From Pseudomonas panipatensis (lineage in GTDB: Bacteria > Pseudomonadota > Gammaproteobacteria > Pseudomonadales > Pseudomonadaceae), in contig NZ_FNDS01000002.1 of the NCBI RefSeq assembly GCF_900099785.1, positions 186,001 through 250,000 of the forward strand: a stretch of 64,000 nt of DNA, given 5' to 3'. Positions 43,983 to 56,036 of the stretch are shown here, in pieces. Each line of letters opens with the position of its first letter. Within the stretch, counting starts at the first letter, position 1. The notes under the pieces were generated by a model. The model searched no databases. It worked only from the letters and a program-made list of their open reading frames with translations, and was not told the DNA's origin. The position numbers were made by a program, and so were the translations under genes.

Positions 43983-45099
43983 GCTTGTGCTCCTTGCCGG
44001 AGCGCGTGCGCGACGCCGCCCACTTCAGACTCAGGGGTTCCCAGAACGCCAGCAGCAGGCCGATCGCCAGGAAGATCGCATGGACCCACCAGAGGCCGAA
44101 CGCCATGGGGAGCTTGCCCTTGTCGAGCATGCCGCGCGCGGTGATCAGCAAGGCAAGGTACGCCATGTACAGCAACACTGCCGGCAACAGCTTGAGGAAG
44201 CGGCCCTGGCGCGGGTTGACCTTGGACAGCGGCACCGCCAGCAGGGTGACGACGAACACCAGCAGCGGAATCGACAGGCGCCACTGCAGCTCGGAGCGCA
44301 TGCGCGGATCGCTGCTGCCGATCAGCTGGCTGGTGGGAACGGCGTCACGGTCATCAATCTCGCTGCTGACTTCCGGCTTGGGCAGCAGGACGCCATAGGT
44401 GTCGTACTTCACTTCGCGGTAGTCGGCCTGGCCCGGCGTGCCGTCATAGCGGTAGCCGTCCTTGAGGATCAGGTAGCGGCTGCCGTCCGGGTGGATCTGC
44501 TGCACGCCGCTGTCCGCGACTATCACCGAAAGCCCGCGTTCCTGGCCGTTGCGCGGCGGGTTCTTGTCGGAGATGAAGACCCCGCCGAGCTGCGTGCGGT
44601 CATTCGACAGGCGCTCGCTGTAGGTCACCCGGCTGCCATCCTTCATCGACTGGAAGCGCCCCGGCGCCAGGGTGTCGAACTCGGTCATGGCGTCCTGCTT
44701 GTTGAGGATCAACTGCATCTGCGCGATGCCGTTGGGCGCCAGCGACAGGCTCAACCAGGCCACCAGCAGCGAAACGACCAGCGCCGGCGCCATGCTGTAG
44801 GCCAGCAGGCGCTGCTGGCTCATGCCGGTGGCGGTCAGCACGGTCATCTCGCTGTCGAGATAGAGACGGCCATAGGCCAGCAGGATGCCCAGGAACAGGC
44901 CCAGCGGCAGGATCAGTTGGAGGAACCCGGGCAGGCGCACCCCCATGATCATGAACAACGACCCGGGATCGAGCATGCCTTGCGCGGCTTGCGCCAGGTA
45001 CTTGATGAAGCGGCCGCTCATGATGATCACCAACAGCACGGCGCTGACTGCGCTCATGGTGACCAGAACTTCGCGGGAGAGGTAACGGAAGACAATCAA
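43975..45099 (-). CDS. lptF: LPS export permease LptF
   Basis: Partner of LptG in the LPS export ABC transporter. I propose a TTG start at 45099 (MIVFRYLSREVLVTMSAV, 374 residues). GGAG lies 8 bases upstream, whereas the GTG three codons earlier overlaps that site. Two groups of three membrane helices flank a periplasmic jellyroll. The segment LYLDSEMTVLTATGMSQQRL (about 80-99) is the coupling-helix region. It is transcribed divergently from pepA. Confidence 0.95.
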   Translation of the reverse strand: MIVFRYLSREVLVTMSAVSAVLLVIIMSGRFIKYLAQAAQGMLDPGSLFMIMGVRLPGFLQLILPLGLFLGILLAYGRLYLDSEMTVLTATGMSQQRLLAYSMAPALVVSLLVAWLSLSLAPNGIAQMQLILNKQDAMTEFDTLAPGRFQSMKDGSRVTYSERLSNDRTQLGGVFISDKNPPRNGQERGLSVIVADSGVQQIHPDGSRYLILKDGYRYDGTPGQADYREVKYDTYGVLLPKPEVSSEIDDRDAVPTSQLIGSSDPRMRSELQWRLSIPLLVFVVTLLAVPLSKVNPRQGRFLKLLPAVLLYMAYLALLITARGMLDKGKLPMAFGLWWVHAIFLAIGLLLAFWEPLSLKWAASRTRSGKEHKHA

Positions 45100-45190
45100 A
45101 CCGGGCACTCCAGGGTTGTCACGCTCGGGCGGCTACGCTCAAACTAGCCGCCGTGAGGCACTACCGGTCCGCGAGCCTGCGGTCCGGTGA

Positions 45191-46789
<1,599 letters not shown>

Positions 46790-46823
46790 TGGCATTGCGC
46801 GATCGCGCGAAGGGCACGCCGGC

Positions 46824-47252
46824 ATGACGCGCGTGGACTTCTACGTCATCCCCAGCGCCGATCCCGACGCGCGCCTGACCATCGCCTGCCGCCTCGCCGA
46901 CAAGGCCTGGCGGCAAGGCATGCGCGTCTACCTGCTGTGCGCCGACGAGGCCCAGCGGGACACCCTGGACGCCCGCCTGTGGAGTTTCCGCGGCGAGGCG
47001 TTCGTCCCGCACAACGCCGCCGAGGAGGATGCCGAGACAGCGGTGATTCTCGGCCTTGGCGCACCGCCGGCCGGACAGAACGACCTGCTGATCAACCTGA
47101 CCCTGACGGTGCCGGCCTTTGCCCGCGAGTTCGCGCGCATCGCCGAGCTGGTGGTCGAAGAACCCGCGATCCGCCAGGCGGCGCGGGAGAATTTCCGCTA
47201 CTACCGCGACCAGGGCTATCCTTTGCAAGACCACCGCCTGCCGCGCCTTTGA
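46824..47252 (+). CDS. holC: DNA polymerase III subunit chi
   Basis: Clamp-loader accessory subunit that links the polymerase III holoenzyme to single-strand binding protein. The 142-residue product has the HolC pattern: VDFYVIPSADPDARLTIACR at the N-terminus, KAWRQGMRVYLLC (about 29-41) and LWSFRGEAFVPHN (about 57-69). It lies between pepA and a small conserved gene upstream of valS, as in relatives. Confidence 0.93.
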   Translation: MTRVDFYVIPSADPDARLTIACRLADKAWRQGMRVYLLCADEAQRDTLDARLWSFRGEAFVPHNAAEEDAETAVILGLGAPPAGQNDLLINLTLTVPAFAREFARIAELVVEEPAIRQAARENFRYYRDQGYPLQDHRLPRL

Positions 47253-47270
47253 GAAGGCCTCGCCCGTAAA

Positions 47271-47666
47271 ATGGAAAGCCGCAAGCCACCACACAACCCC
47301 GACCACCTGCTGGACGACCTGGAGTCGATCCACGACCTGCTGGGCGAAGCGGACAGCGAACCGCCGCTGCTCACCGAATCCTTCGAGCCCGACAACATCC
47401 CGCTGCTCCACGACGTGGTCAGCCCCGCGGCACGCCCACCGCAGGCCCCTGCGACGGCTGCCGCGCCGACAGCGCCAGCGGCGCAACCGGCCCGGCCGGC
47501 CGTGCCGCCGGTCAACGAGCAGGCGCGCCTGGACAGCGAACTGCGCGCCGCCGCGCAACTCATCCTGCAGGACGTCATCGACGACTTCGTGCCGCAGATC
47601 GAAGCCGAACTGCGCCGCCGCCTGGAAGCCCGCCTGCAACGCCTGCTGAGCCAGCGCAAGCCCTGA
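47271..47666 (+). CDS. Conserved hypothetical protein between holC and valS
   Basis: A 131-residue protein I do not recognise by function. Residues 1-50 are acidic with LLDDLESIHDLLGEADSEPP and DNIPLLHDVV, the middle (about 53-80) is an Ala/Pro linker (APATAAAPTAPAAQPARPAV), and the end (about 85-131) is a strongly helical stretch including ILQDVIDDFVPQIEAELRRR. The acidic-then-helical layout suggests a small adaptor protein. It lies 18 bases after holC, so it is probably cotranscribed. A role with the polymerase is only a guess from position. Confidence 0.8.
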   Translation: MESRKPPHNPDHLLDDLESIHDLLGEADSEPPLLTESFEPDNIPLLHDVVSPAARPPQAPATAAAPTAPAAQPARPAVPPVNEQARLDSELRAAAQLILQDVIDDFVPQIEAELRRRLEARLQRLLSQRKP

Positions 47667-47873
47667 CGTCAGCCGCGGGATGGCGCTGAGCGACATGATG
47701 CCCGGCGTCTCCGCCTGGCGCCGGGCGCTCGCCCAGCCGCCATTCCATGCCGCGTTGCAGCGCCTCGACGCCCGCCGGCCGTGGGCGCTTCGCGCCGGGT
47801 GGCCGGAGGGCCGCGCCAGCCGTTATACTCCCCGGTTTTCCGTCTTCTAGCCGCATTCAGGGTCCCGCCGCGC

Positions 47874-50723
47874 ATGGACAAGACCTACCAGCCCCACGCC
47901 ATCGAAACCTCCTGGTACCAGACCTGGGAGAAGAACAACTACTTCGCCCCGCAAGGTTCCGGCGAGCCGTACACCATCATGATCCCGCCGCCGAACGTCA
48001 CCGGCAGCCTGCACATGGGTCACGGCTTCAACAACGCCATCATGGACGCGCTGATCCGCTACCGCCGCATGCAGGGCCGCAACACCCTGTGGCAGCCGGG
48101 CACCGACCACGCCGGCATCGCCACGCAGATGGTGGTGGAGCGCCAACTGGCCGCCCAGGGCGTGGCGCGCCACGACCTCGGCCGCGAGAAGTTCCTGGAG
48201 AAAGTCTGGGAATGGAAGGAGCAGTCCGGCGGCACCATCACCCGGCAGATCCGTCGCCTGGGCTCCTCGGTGGACTGGTCGCGCGAGCGCTTCACCATGG
48301 ACGACGGCCTCTCCGACGCGGTCAAGGAAGCCTTCGTGCGCCTGCACGAGGACGGCCTGATCTACCGCGGCAAGCGCCTGGTCAACTGGGACACCAAGTT
48401 CCACACCGCCATTTCCGACCTGGAAGTGGAGAACCATGACGAGAAGGGCCACCTCTGGCACCTGCGCTACCCGCTGGCCGACGGCCACAAGACCGCCGAT
48501 GGCCAGGACTACCTGGTGGTCGCCACCACCCGCCCGGAAACCATGCTCGGTGACAGCGCGGTCGCCGTGCACCCGGAAGACGAGCGCTACCAGGCCCTGA
48601 TCGGCACCTTCATCGACCTGCCGCTGGTCGGCCGACGCATTCCGATCATCGCCGACGACTACGTCGACCGCGAGTTCGGCACCGGCTGCGTGAAGATCAC
48701 CCCGGCCCACGACTTCAACGACTACGAAGTCGGCAAGCGTCACGACCTGCCGCTGATCAACATCTTCGACAAGGACGCGGCGATCCTCGCCAAGGCCCAG
48801 GTGTTCCACCTCGACGGCAGCGTCAACGCCGAGTTCGACGCCAGCCTGCCGGCCGCCTACGCCGGCCTCGACCGCTTCGTCGCGCGCAAGCAGATCGTCG
48901 CCGACTTCGAAGCCGCCGGCCTGCTCGAAAAGATCGACGACCACGCGCTGAAAGTGCCCAAGGGCGACCGCTCCGGCACCGTCATCGAGCCCTGGCTGAC
49001 CGACCAGTGGTACGTCTCCACCAAGCCGCTGGCCGAACCGGCCATCGCCGCCGTGGAAGACGGCCGCATCCAGTTCGTGCCCAAGCAGTACGAGAACATG
49101 TACTTCAGCTGGATGCGTGACATCCAGGACTGGTGCATCAGCCGCCAGCTCTGGTGGGGCCACCGCATTCCGGCCTGGTACGACGATGCCGGCAACGTCT
49201 ATGTCGGCCGCAACGAGGCGGAAGTGCGCGCCAAGCACAACCTCGGCGACATCGCCCTGCGCCAGGACGAAGACGTTCTGGACACCTGGTTCAGCTCGGG
49301 CCTGTGGACCTTCTCCACCCTCGGCTGGCCGGAACAGACCGAATACCTGAAGACCTTCCACCCGACCGACGTGCTGGTCACCGGCTTCGACATCATCTTC
49401 TTCTGGGTCGCCCGGATGATCATGCTGACCATGCACCTGATCAAGAACGCCGACGGCACCCCGCAGGTCCCGTTCAAGACCGTCTACGTGCATGGCCTGG
49501 TGCGCGACGGCCAGGGCCAGAAGATGTCCAAGTCCAAGGGCAACGTGCTCGACCCGCTGGACATCGTCGACGGCATCACCCTCGACGAGCTGCTGGAGAA
49601 ACGCACCAGCGGCATGATGCAGCCCAAGCTGGCGGAGAAGATCGCCAAGCAGACCAAGGCCGAATTCCCCGAGGGCATCTCCAGCTACGGCACCGACGCC
49701 CTGCGCTTCACCTTCTGCTCGCTGGCCTCCACCGGCCGCGACATCAAGTTCGACATGGGCCGCGTCGAGGGCTACCGCAACTTCTGCAACAAGCTGTGGA
49801 ACGCCGCCAACTTCGTCATCGAGAACACCGATGGCCAGGACACCGGCGTGAATGACGAGCCGGTCGAGCTGTCCTCGGTGGACCGCTGGATCATCTCGGC
49901 GCTGCAGCGCACCGAGCAGGAAGTCGCCCGCCAGCTCGACGCCTTCCGCTTCGACCTGGCCACCCAGGCCCTCTACGAGTTCATCTGGGACGAGTACTGC
50001 GCCTGGTACCTGGAACTGGTCAAGCCGGTGCTGTGGGACGAAAACGCGCCCATCGAGCGCCAGCGCGGCACCCGCCGCACGCTGATCCGCGTGCTGGAAG
50101 TGGCACTGCGCCTGGCACACCCGTTCATGCCCTTCATCACCGAAGAAATCTGGCAGCGCATCAAGGCCCAGGCCGGCAAGAGCGGCGACACCCTGATGCT
50201 GCAACCCTGGCCGGTGGCCGACCTGGCGAAGATCGACGCCGCCGCCGAAGGCGACATCGAGTGGGTCAAGGCGCTGATGCTCGGCGTGCGGCAGATCCGT
50301 GGCGAGATGAACATCTCCATGGCCAAGCGCATCGACCTGGTGCTGGCCAACGCCTCGCCGGAAGATCACCGCCGCCTGGCCGACAACGAGCCGCTGCTGA
50401 TGAAGCTGGCCAAGCTGGAGTCGGTGCGCGTGCTCGACGCCGGCGAAGAGCCGCCGATGGCCGCCACCGCCCTGGTCGGCGACATGCAGGTGCTGGTGCC
50501 GATGGCCGGGCTGATCGACAAGGCCGCGGAAATGGCTCGTCTGGACAAGGAAATCCAGCGCCTGGAAGGCGAGGTCAAGCGCGTCGGCGGCAAGCTGTCC
50601 AACGAAGGCTTCGTCGCCAAGGCCCCGGCCGAGGTGATCGAGAAGGAACGCGCCAAGCTGGCCGAGGCCGAACAGGCCGTGACCAAGCTGATCGAGCAGC
50701 GCGAGAAGATCGCCAGCCTCTGA
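47874..50723 (+). CDS. valS: Valine--tRNA ligase
   Basis: Class I synthetase of 949 residues that charges tRNA-Val and edits mischarged threonine. The HIGH-type motif is in [15 protein letters not shown] (about residues 40-54), the editing domain spans about 190-340, the [10 protein letters not shown] segment lies near 423-432 and the KMSKS loop is in [13 protein letters not shown] (about 548-560). The C-terminal coiled coil ([20 protein letters not shown]) is present. I start it at the ATG at 47874; TATACT at 47825-47830 is a likely -10. A hairpin (47700-47726) separates it from the small gene upstream. Confidence 0.97.
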   Translation: MDKTYQPHAIETSWYQTWEKNNYFAPQGSGEPYTIMIPPPNVTGSLHMGHGFNNAIMDALIRYRRMQGRNTLWQPGTDHAGIATQMVVERQLAAQGVARHDLGREKFLEKVWEWKEQSGGTITRQIRRLGSSVDWSRERFTMDDGLSDAVKEAFVRLHEDGLIYRGKRLVNWDTKFHTAISDLEVENHDEKGHLWHLRYPLADGHKTADGQDYLVVATTRPETMLGDSAVAVHPEDERYQALIGTFIDLPLVGRRIPIIADDYVDREFGTGCVKITPAHDFNDYEVGKRHDLPLINIFDKDAAILAKAQVFHLDGSVNAEFDASLPAAYAGLDRFVARKQIVADFEAAGLLEKIDDHALKVPKGDRSGTVIEPWLTDQWYVSTKPLAEPAIAAVEDGRIQFVPKQYENMYFSWMRDIQDWCISRQLWWGHRIPAWYDDAGNVYVGRNEAEVRAKHNLGDIALRQDEDVLDTWFSSGLWTFSTLGWPEQTEYLKTFHPTDVLVTGFDIIFFWVARMIMLTMHLIKNADGTPQVPFKTVYVHGLVRDGQGQKMSKSKGNVLDPLDIVDGITLDELLEKRTSGMMQPKLAEKIAKQTKAEFPEGISSYGTDALRFTFCSLASTGRDIKFDMGRVEGYRNFCNKLWNAANFVIENTDGQDTGVNDEPVELSSVDRWIISALQRTEQEVARQLDAFRFDLATQALYEFIWDEYCAWYLELVKPVLWDENAPIERQRGTRRTLIRVLEVALRLAHPFMPFITEEIWQRIKAQAGKSGDTLMLQPWPVADLAKIDAAAEGDIEWVKALMLGVRQIRGEMNISMAKRIDLVLANASPEDHRRLADNEPLLMKLAKLESVRVLDAGEEPPMAATALVGDMQVLVPMAGLIDKAAEMARLDKEIQRLEGEVKRVGGKLSNEGFVAKAPAEVIEKERAKLAEAEQAVTKLIEQREKIASL

Positions 50724-50742
50724 GGTTGGGTTCTGCCTCTGC

Positions 50743-50771
50743 AACGGCGCCTTCGGGCGCCGTTCGCTTTT
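50743..50771 (+). terminator. Terminator of valS
   Basis: A 9-bp stem AACGGCGCC / GGCGCCGTT with a TTCG tetraloop followed by CGCTTTTCT lies 19 bases after valS. Confidence 0.75.
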
Positions 50772-50930
50772 CTGCGCGGTAGCATTCCGCCAGGGAATGA
50801 AGTCTGGAATAAAGGTCGCTTGGCGCGCCCCGCGCTTTGCACCGAAGATCGGCACGCCGGGCCGTCCCCGAGGCTCGTCGGCCCTCAGCGGGGGCGGCCC
50901 CGGCCAGCCAGCCACAGGAGCCTGAAGTCC

Positions 50931-52586
50931 ATGTCCGACCTTCCCGTCCGCAACGGCGGCCAGATTCTCGTCGATGCCCTCGCGGGCAATGCGGTAGACA
51001 CCGTCTACTGCATCCCCGGCGAAAGCTACCTGCCGGTGCTCGATGCCCTGCACGACGCGCCCGGCATCCGCACCATCGTCACCCGCCACGAAGGGGCCGC
51101 CTCGAACATGGCCGATGCCTACGGCAAGCTCACCGGGCGTCCGGGTATCTGCTTCGTCACCCGCGGGCCGGGCGCCACCCACGCAGCCAATGGCGTGCAC
51201 ACGGCGAAGCAGGATTCGACGCCGATGATCCTCTTCATCGGCCAGGTGGAAAGCGCCTTCAAGGGCCGCGAAGCCTTCCAGGAAGTCGACTACCGGCAGA
51301 TGTTCGGCGGCCTGGCCAAGTGGGCCACCGAGATCGACGACATCCGGCGCATCCCGGAAATCGTCGCCCAGGCCTTCAGCGTCGCCCAATCCGGCCGCCC
51401 GGGGCCGGTGGTGATCGGCCTGCCGGAGGAGGTGCTGTTCGGCTCCGCCGCGGTCGCCGACGCAGCGCCCGCGCGCATCGCCCAGGCGGCGCCGGAAGCC
51501 AGTGCCCTGGTGGAACTGCGCGAACGCCTGCAGGCAGCGCGCAAGCCGCTGCTGATCGTCGGCGGCAGCGGCTGGAACGAGGCCGCGCGGCAGGCCCTGC
51601 AAGCCTTCGTCGAGGCCAACGGCCTGCCCGTGGCGGCGTCCTTCCGCCGCCAGGACCTGTTCGACAACCGCCATCCAAACTACGTCGGGCAACTCGGCTT
51701 CGGTGTCGCGCCCAGGCTGGCCGAGCGGGTGCGCGACAGCGACCTGCTGCTGGTGCTCGGTTCGCGCCTGAGCGAAACGCCGACCGCCGGCTACACCCTG
51801 ATCCAGAGCCCGCGGCCGACGCAAAGCCTGATCCACGTCCACCCGGACAGCGAAGAACTCGGCCGGGTCTACCAGGCCGACCTGCCGATCACCGCCAGCA
51901 TGCCGGCCATCGCCAGCGCCCTGGCCAGCCTGGAACCGCTCGCCGACCGCCCGTGGGACGCCTGGACGGCCGCCGCGCGCGCCGACTACCTGGCCTACTC
52001 GACGGCGCCACAGCCCAGCGCCGAACTGGCCGGGGTGGACCTGGCGGCGGTGGTCGCGCACCTCAACGAGGTGCTCCCCGACGACGCGGTGATCAGCAAC
52101 GGCGCCGGCAACTACGCGGTCTGGGTGCACCGCTTCTACCGCTACCGCGCCGCCCGCAGCCAGTTGGCCCCCACCAACGGCGCCATGGGCTACGGCTTCC
52201 CCGCCGCCATCGCCGCCAAGCTGCGCCAGCCCGAGCGCAGCGTGGTCTGCTTCGCCGGCGACGGCTGCTTCATGATGTACCCGCAGGAACTGGCCACCGC
52301 CGCGCAATTCGGCGCCGCGCTGATCGTCATCGTGGTCAACAACGGCATGCTCGGCACCATCCGCATGCACCAGGAGCGCGAATACCCCGGTCGCATCTCC
52401 GCGACCGCACTGGCCAACCCGGACTTCGTCGCCCTGGCCCAGGCCTTCGGCGCCCACGGCGAACGGGTCGAGCGCAGCGAGGACTTCCCGGCGGCCTTCC
52501 GCCGCGCCCAGCAGTCGGGCAAGCCGGCGCTGATCGAACTGCGCACCGATCCACGGCAGATCACCCCGCAGGCGCGCCTGGAGTGA
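50931..52586 (+). CDS. Thiamine-diphosphate-dependent enzyme (acetolactate synthase-like)
   Basis: A 551-residue ThDP enzyme with the three-domain layout of acetohydroxyacid synthase/pyruvate decarboxylase relatives. The N-terminal domain has the activating Glu in VTRHEGAASNMADAYGKLTG (about residues 48-67). The middle domain carries PLLIVGGSGWNEAA, and the C-terminal ThDP/Mg motif is GDGCFMMYPQEL to VIVVNNGMLGTI (about 443-477). No small regulatory subunit gene is present, so it is unlikely to be the main IlvB/IlvI enzyme. The reaction is unassigned. AGGAG lies 10 bases before the ATG. It is followed by an SLC13 permease that might carry its substrate or product. Confidence 0.85.
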   Translation: MSDLPVRNGGQILVDALAGNAVDTVYCIPGESYLPVLDALHDAPGIRTIVTRHEGAASNMADAYGKLTGRPGICFVTRGPGATHAANGVHTAKQDSTPMILFIGQVESAFKGREAFQEVDYRQMFGGLAKWATEIDDIRRIPEIVAQAFSVAQSGRPGPVVIGLPEEVLFGSAAVADAAPARIAQAAPEASALVELRERLQAARKPLLIVGGSGWNEAARQALQAFVEANGLPVAASFRRQDLFDNRHPNYVGQLGFGVAPRLAERVRDSDLLLVLGSRLSETPTAGYTLIQSPRPTQSLIHVHPDSEELGRVYQADLPITASMPAIASALASLEPLADRPWDAWTAAARADYLAYSTAPQPSAELAGVDLAAVVAHLNEVLPDDAVISNGAGNYAVWVHRFYRYRAARSQLAPTNGAMGYGFPAAIAAKLRQPERSVVCFAGDGCFMMYPQELATAAQFGAALIVIVVNNGMLGTIRMHQEREYPGRISATALANPDFVALAQAFGAHGERVERSEDFPAAFRRAQQSGKPALIELRTDPRQITPQARLE

Positions 52587-52594
52587 AATCCCCC

Positions 52595-52614
52595 GGCCCG
52601 TGCCAGCACGGGCC
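52595..52614 (+). terminator. Short hairpin after the ThDP enzyme gene
   Basis: An 8-bp stem GGCCCGTG / CACGGGCC with a 4-nt loop lies 8 bases after the stop. Without a T-run it is only a weak terminator candidate. Confidence 0.3.
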
Positions 52615-52711
52615 TGCTCACTGGCCACGGCTTCGCTAAGCTGCAACGGATCGAGGCGTTGCGTCCGCCCCCGGCGGGCGAATGCCCAGCGCGTCCTGGC
52701 TAGGGAAAAGC

Positions 52712-54544
52712 ATGAATCCACAACTGCTCTGGGTCCTGTTGCTGCTCGCCGCCACGGTGAGCCTGTTCATCCTCAACCGCCCGCGCATGGACGTGGTCGC
52801 CCTGCTGGTACTGGTCGCGCTGCCGCTGAGCGGCGTGCTCAGCGTGGCGGAGTCCCTCGCCGGCTTCGCCGACCCCAGCGTGGTGCTGATCGCCGCGCTG
52901 TTCGTCATCGGCGAAGGCCTGGTGCGCACCGGCGTGGCCTTCCGCATCGGCGAATGGCTGACGCTCAAGGCCGCCAACGACGAGACCCGCCTGCTGGTGC
53001 TGCTGATGCTGGCGGTGGCCAGCCTCGGTTCGGTGATGAGTTCCACCGGCGTGGTGGCGATCTTCATCCCGGTGGTGCTCAACGTCGCCGCGCGCATGCA
53101 GGTAGCGCCGGCGCGGCTGATGATGCCGCTGAGCTTCGCCGGCCTGATCAGCGGCATGCTCACCCTGGTCGCCACGCCCCCCAACGTGGTGGTGCACAGC
53201 GAACTGGTGCGCGAGGGCGGCGCGGGCTTCGGCTTCTTCAGCTTCACCCCGATCGGCCTGGTGATCCTCGCCATGGGCGTCGCCTACATGCTGCTCGCCC
53301 GGCGCTGGCTGGGCCGGGCCGAAGAGGAGCCGGGCAATGCCGCCCAGCGCCGCTCGCTGAGCGACCTGATCCGCGACTACCGCTTGGCCGGGCGGGAACG
53401 TCGCCTGCGCATCCGCGCCGACTCCCGGCTGGTCGGCCTGAGCCTGGGCGAGGTGCAGTTGCGCAGCCAGCGCGGCACCAACGTGGTCGCCATCGAGCGC
53501 CAGGCGCGGCTGCGCGCGAAGATTCTCAGCCCCAGCGCGAACCTGCTGCTGCAAGCCGGCGACGTGCTGCTGGTCGACCTGTTCGCCCCCGGCAGCGACC
53601 TGCTCGCCCTCTACCACGAATACGGCCTGGAACCGCTGAGCCTGCAGGGCGACTACTTCAGCGAGCGCGCCCATGAGGTGGGCATGGCCGAAGTGACCCT
53701 GCCGCCGGAATCGGCGCTGCTCGGCAAGAGCGTGCTGGAACTGGGCTTCCGCAGCCAGTACGGGCTCAACGTGGTCGGCCTGCGGCGCAACCGCGAGGCG
53801 CTGGTCGAGGGCCTGCTCGACGCCAAGCTGAAAGTCGGCGACACCCTGCTGGTGGTCGGCACCTGGAAGGCCATCCGCCAGTTGCAGGGCCAGGGCCGCG
53901 ACTTCCTGGTCCTGAGCCTGCCGGCCGAAGTCGACGAAGCCGCGCCAGCGGCCAGCCAGGCGCCGCATGCGCTGCTCAGCCTCGGCGTGATGGTGCTGCT
54001 GATGGTCAGCGGGGTGGTGCCCAACGTGCTGGCGGCGCTGATCGGCTGCCTGCTGATGGGCGCCTTCCGCTGCATCGACATGGACAGCGCCTACCGGGCC
54101 ATCCACTGGCAGAGCCTGGTGCTGATCGTCGGCATGCTGCCCTTCGCCCTGGCCCTGCAGAAGACCGGCGGCATCGCCCTGGCGGTGCAGGGCCTGGTGG
54201 CGCTGCTCGGCGGCGCCGGCCCCTACGCGGTGCTCGCCTGCCTGTTCCTGCTCACCGCGCTGATCGGCCTGTTCATCTCCAACACCGCCACCGCCGTGCT
54301 CATGGCCCCGGTGGCCATCGCCACGGCCAAGGCCCTGGGCGCCTCGCCCTACCCTTTCGCGATGATCGTCGCGCTGGCCGCCTCGGCGGCCTTCATGACG
54401 CCCATTTCCTCGCCGGTGAACACCCTGGTGCTCGGTCCCGGTCACTATCGCTTCGGCGATTTCGTGCGCGTTGGCGTGCCTTTCACCGTTCTGGTGATGA
54501 TCGTCAGCGTGTTGCTGGTACCCTGGCTGCTCCCGCTGCATTGA
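52712..54544 (+). CDS. SLC13-family permease with two RCK_C domains
   Basis: A 610-residue inner-membrane transporter of the divalent anion/Na+ symporter superfamily (substrates in the family include sulfate, phosphate and dicarboxylates). Membrane helices fill residues 1-210 and 420-610. Between them lie two cytosolic RCK_C (TrkA-C-like) domains at about 225-315 and 318-415, the second with [20 protein letters not shown]. Helix-pair motifs [12 protein letters not shown] and [20 protein letters not shown] fit the family. The soluble insert may sense a nucleotide or ion. I chose the ATG at 52712 with AGGGA upstream. A small winged-helix gene follows after 25 bases. Confidence 0.88.
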   Translation: MNPQLLWVLLLLAATVSLFILNRPRMDVVALLVLVALPLSGVLSVAESLAGFADPSVVLIAALFVIGEGLVRTGVAFRIGEWLTLKAANDETRLLVLLMLAVASLGSVMSSTGVVAIFIPVVLNVAARMQVAPARLMMPLSFAGLISGMLTLVATPPNVVVHSELVREGGAGFGFFSFTPIGLVILAMGVAYMLLARRWLGRAEEEPGNAAQRRSLSDLIRDYRLAGRERRLRIRADSRLVGLSLGEVQLRSQRGTNVVAIERQARLRAKILSPSANLLLQAGDVLLVDLFAPGSDLLALYHEYGLEPLSLQGDYFSERAHEVGMAEVTLPPESALLGKSVLELGFRSQYGLNVVGLRRNREALVEGLLDAKLKVGDTLLVVGTWKAIRQLQGQGRDFLVLSLPAEVDEAAPAASQAPHALLSLGVMVLLMVSGVVPNVLAALIGCLLMGAFRCIDMDSAYRAIHWQSLVLIVGMLPFALALQKTGGIALAVQGLVALLGGAGPYAVLACLFLLTALIGLFISNTATAVLMAPVAIATAKALGASPYPFAMIVALAASAAFMTPISSPVNTLVLGPGHYRFGDFVRVGVPFTVLVMIVSVLLVPWLLPLH

Positions 54545-54569
54545 TCCCCCGCCACAACAAGGAAGGTCC

Positions 54570-54866
54570 ATGGACGTCAGCAAGACCAAAAGCAGTTTCT
54601 ACCGTCGCCTCTATGTCGCCTGGCTGATCCACAGCGGCGCGGCGAGCAGCGTACCGGCGCTGATGGAGGCCACCGGCATGCCCCGGCGCACCGCCCAGGA
54701 CACCCTGGCGGCGCTGGAAGAACTGGACATCGACTGCGTGTTCGAGCAACACGACGGCGAACGCAACAACGCCGGGCACTACCGCATCCGCGACTGGGGC
54801 GCCATCGACCCGCGCTGGATCGAAGCCCACCTCGGGCGGATCAAGGCGGCGCTGGGCTATCCCTGA
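54570..54866 (+). CDS. Small winged-helix protein
   Basis: A 98-residue protein that looks like a lone winged helix-turn-helix. Residues about 12-50 (YVAWLIHSGAASSVPALMEA then GMPRRTAQDTLAALEELDID) form the helices and recognition turn, and the NNAGHYRIRDWG strand is the wing. The end (WIEAHLGRIKAALGYP) is a helix. It may bind DNA, but no target is known. AAGGAAGG precedes the ATG. It lies 25 bases after the SLC13 permease and is probably on the same transcript. Confidence 0.75.
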   Translation: MDVSKTKSSFYRRLYVAWLIHSGAASSVPALMEATGMPRRTAQDTLAALEELDIDCVFEQHDGERNNAGHYRIRDWGAIDPRWIEAHLGRIKAALGYP

Positions 54867-54884
54867 AGCGCCGCAGCGCCACGG

Positions 54885-54921
54885 CAACGGCGGATAACGC
54901 CTCCGCCGTCATTCGCCCGCG
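54885..54921. repeat. Intergenic palindromic repeat (GGCGGATAAC type)
   Basis: GGCGGATAACG and CGTCATTCGCC form an imperfect 11-bp stem (9 of 11 paired). The same core GGCGGATAAC occurs at 63650-63659, also between genes. This resembles small palindromic repeats that are common between genes in pseudomonads. Confidence 0.55.
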
Positions 54922-55043
54922 GCAGGCGCCCTCCATGCCCTGCGAGCACGCGCCGCGACAGCGCAATCGACGCCCGCGCCTGCAGCGCAGCCCTGCGCAA
55001 ATATGGGAAAATCGTCGCCCGCTCCCCTGCCCCGCCGCCCGCC

Positions 55044-56036
55044 ATGTCCAAGCCGCCGAAACGCCCCGCTCCGAAAACCCAGCCGCTGCGCGACCCGGCG
55101 CAGAAAAAGCCGGATCTGCTACACCCGCGCAACCGCCACCAGGGACGCTACGACTTCCCCAGCCTGATCGCCGTCAGCCCCGAACTGGGTGCCTATGTGA
55201 TCAGCAATCCCTACGGCAAGCCGAGCATCGACTTCGCCGACCCACAGGCGGTACGGGTGTTCAACCGCGCCCTGCTGAAGGCGCAGTACGGCATCGCCCA
55301 TTGGGAGATACCCGCCGACTTCCTCTGCCCGCCGATTCCCGGCCGCGCCGATTACCTGCACTACCTCGCCGACCTGCTCGCCGAGGACAACGCCGGCAGC
55401 GTGCCGCGCGGCCCCGCCGTGCGCCTGCTGGACATCGGCGTCGGCGCCAACTGCATCTACCCGCTGATCGGCCACCGCGACTACGGCTGGCGCTTCCTCG
55501 GCTCCGACATCGAGGCGGCCGCGCTGGCCTCGGCGCACGGCATCGTCAGCGGCAACCCGGGCCTTGGCGAGGCCATCGAACTGCGCCAGCAGCACGACGC
55601 CCGGCACATCTTCCATGGCCTGCTGCACGCCGACGAACGCTTCCACGCCAGCCTGTGCAACCCGCCGTTCCATGCCTCGGCGGACGAAGCCCGCAGCGGC
55701 AGCCGGCGCAAATGGAAGAACCTCGGCAAGCTCGACCCGGCGCGCAAACTGCCGCTGCTGAACTTCGGCGGGCAGAGCAACGAACTCTGGTGCGAAGGCG
55801 GCGAGATCGCCTTCCTCAAGCGCATGGCGGCGGAGAGCAAAGACGTCGCGTCCCAGGTGCTGTGGTTCAGCTCGCTGGTATCCAAGGCCGGTAACCTCGA
55901 CGACTTCCGCCGCGCCCTCAAGCAGGCCGGCGCGCGGCAGATACGCAGCGTGGACATGGCCCAGGGCCAGAAACAGAGCCGCTTCGTCGCCTGGACCTTC
56001 CACCAGCCCGAGCAACGCCGGGCCTGGTATGGCTAA
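55044..56036 (+). CDS. rlmF: 23S rRNA m6A1618 methyltransferase RlmF
   Basis: SAM-dependent methyltransferase acting on A1618 of 23S rRNA. The 330-residue product has a basic N-terminus, the SAM site [16 protein letters not shown] (about residues 130-145) and the catalytic [11 protein letters not shown] motif (about 208-218). [15 protein letters not shown] near residue 28 is characteristic of the family. Its TAA overlaps the stop codon of the convergent hydrolase gene. Confidence 0.94.
   Translation: MSKPPKRPAPKTQPLRDPAQKKPDLLHPRNRHQGRYDFPSLIAVSPELGAYVISNPYGKPSIDFADPQAVRVFNRALLKAQYGIAHWEIPADFLCPPIPGRADYLHYLADLLAEDNAGSVPRGPAVRLLDIGVGANCIYPLIGHRDYGWRFLGSDIEAAALASAHGIVSGNPGLGEAIELRQQHDARHIFHGLLHADERFHASLCNPPFHASADEARSGSRRKWKNLGKLDPARKLPLLNFGGQSNELWCEGGEIAFLKRMAAESKDVASQVLWFSSLVSKAGNLDDFRRALKQAGARQIRSVDMAQGQKQSRFVAWTFHQPEQRRAWYG

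Noticed and set aside
47847-52721. A 1624-codon open frame on the minus strand opposite valS and the ThDP enzyme
   Set aside because: It shows composition typical of an antisense shadow (His/Asp/Val/Gly-rich) and no recognisable domain. The plus-strand genes carry complete catalytic motifs.
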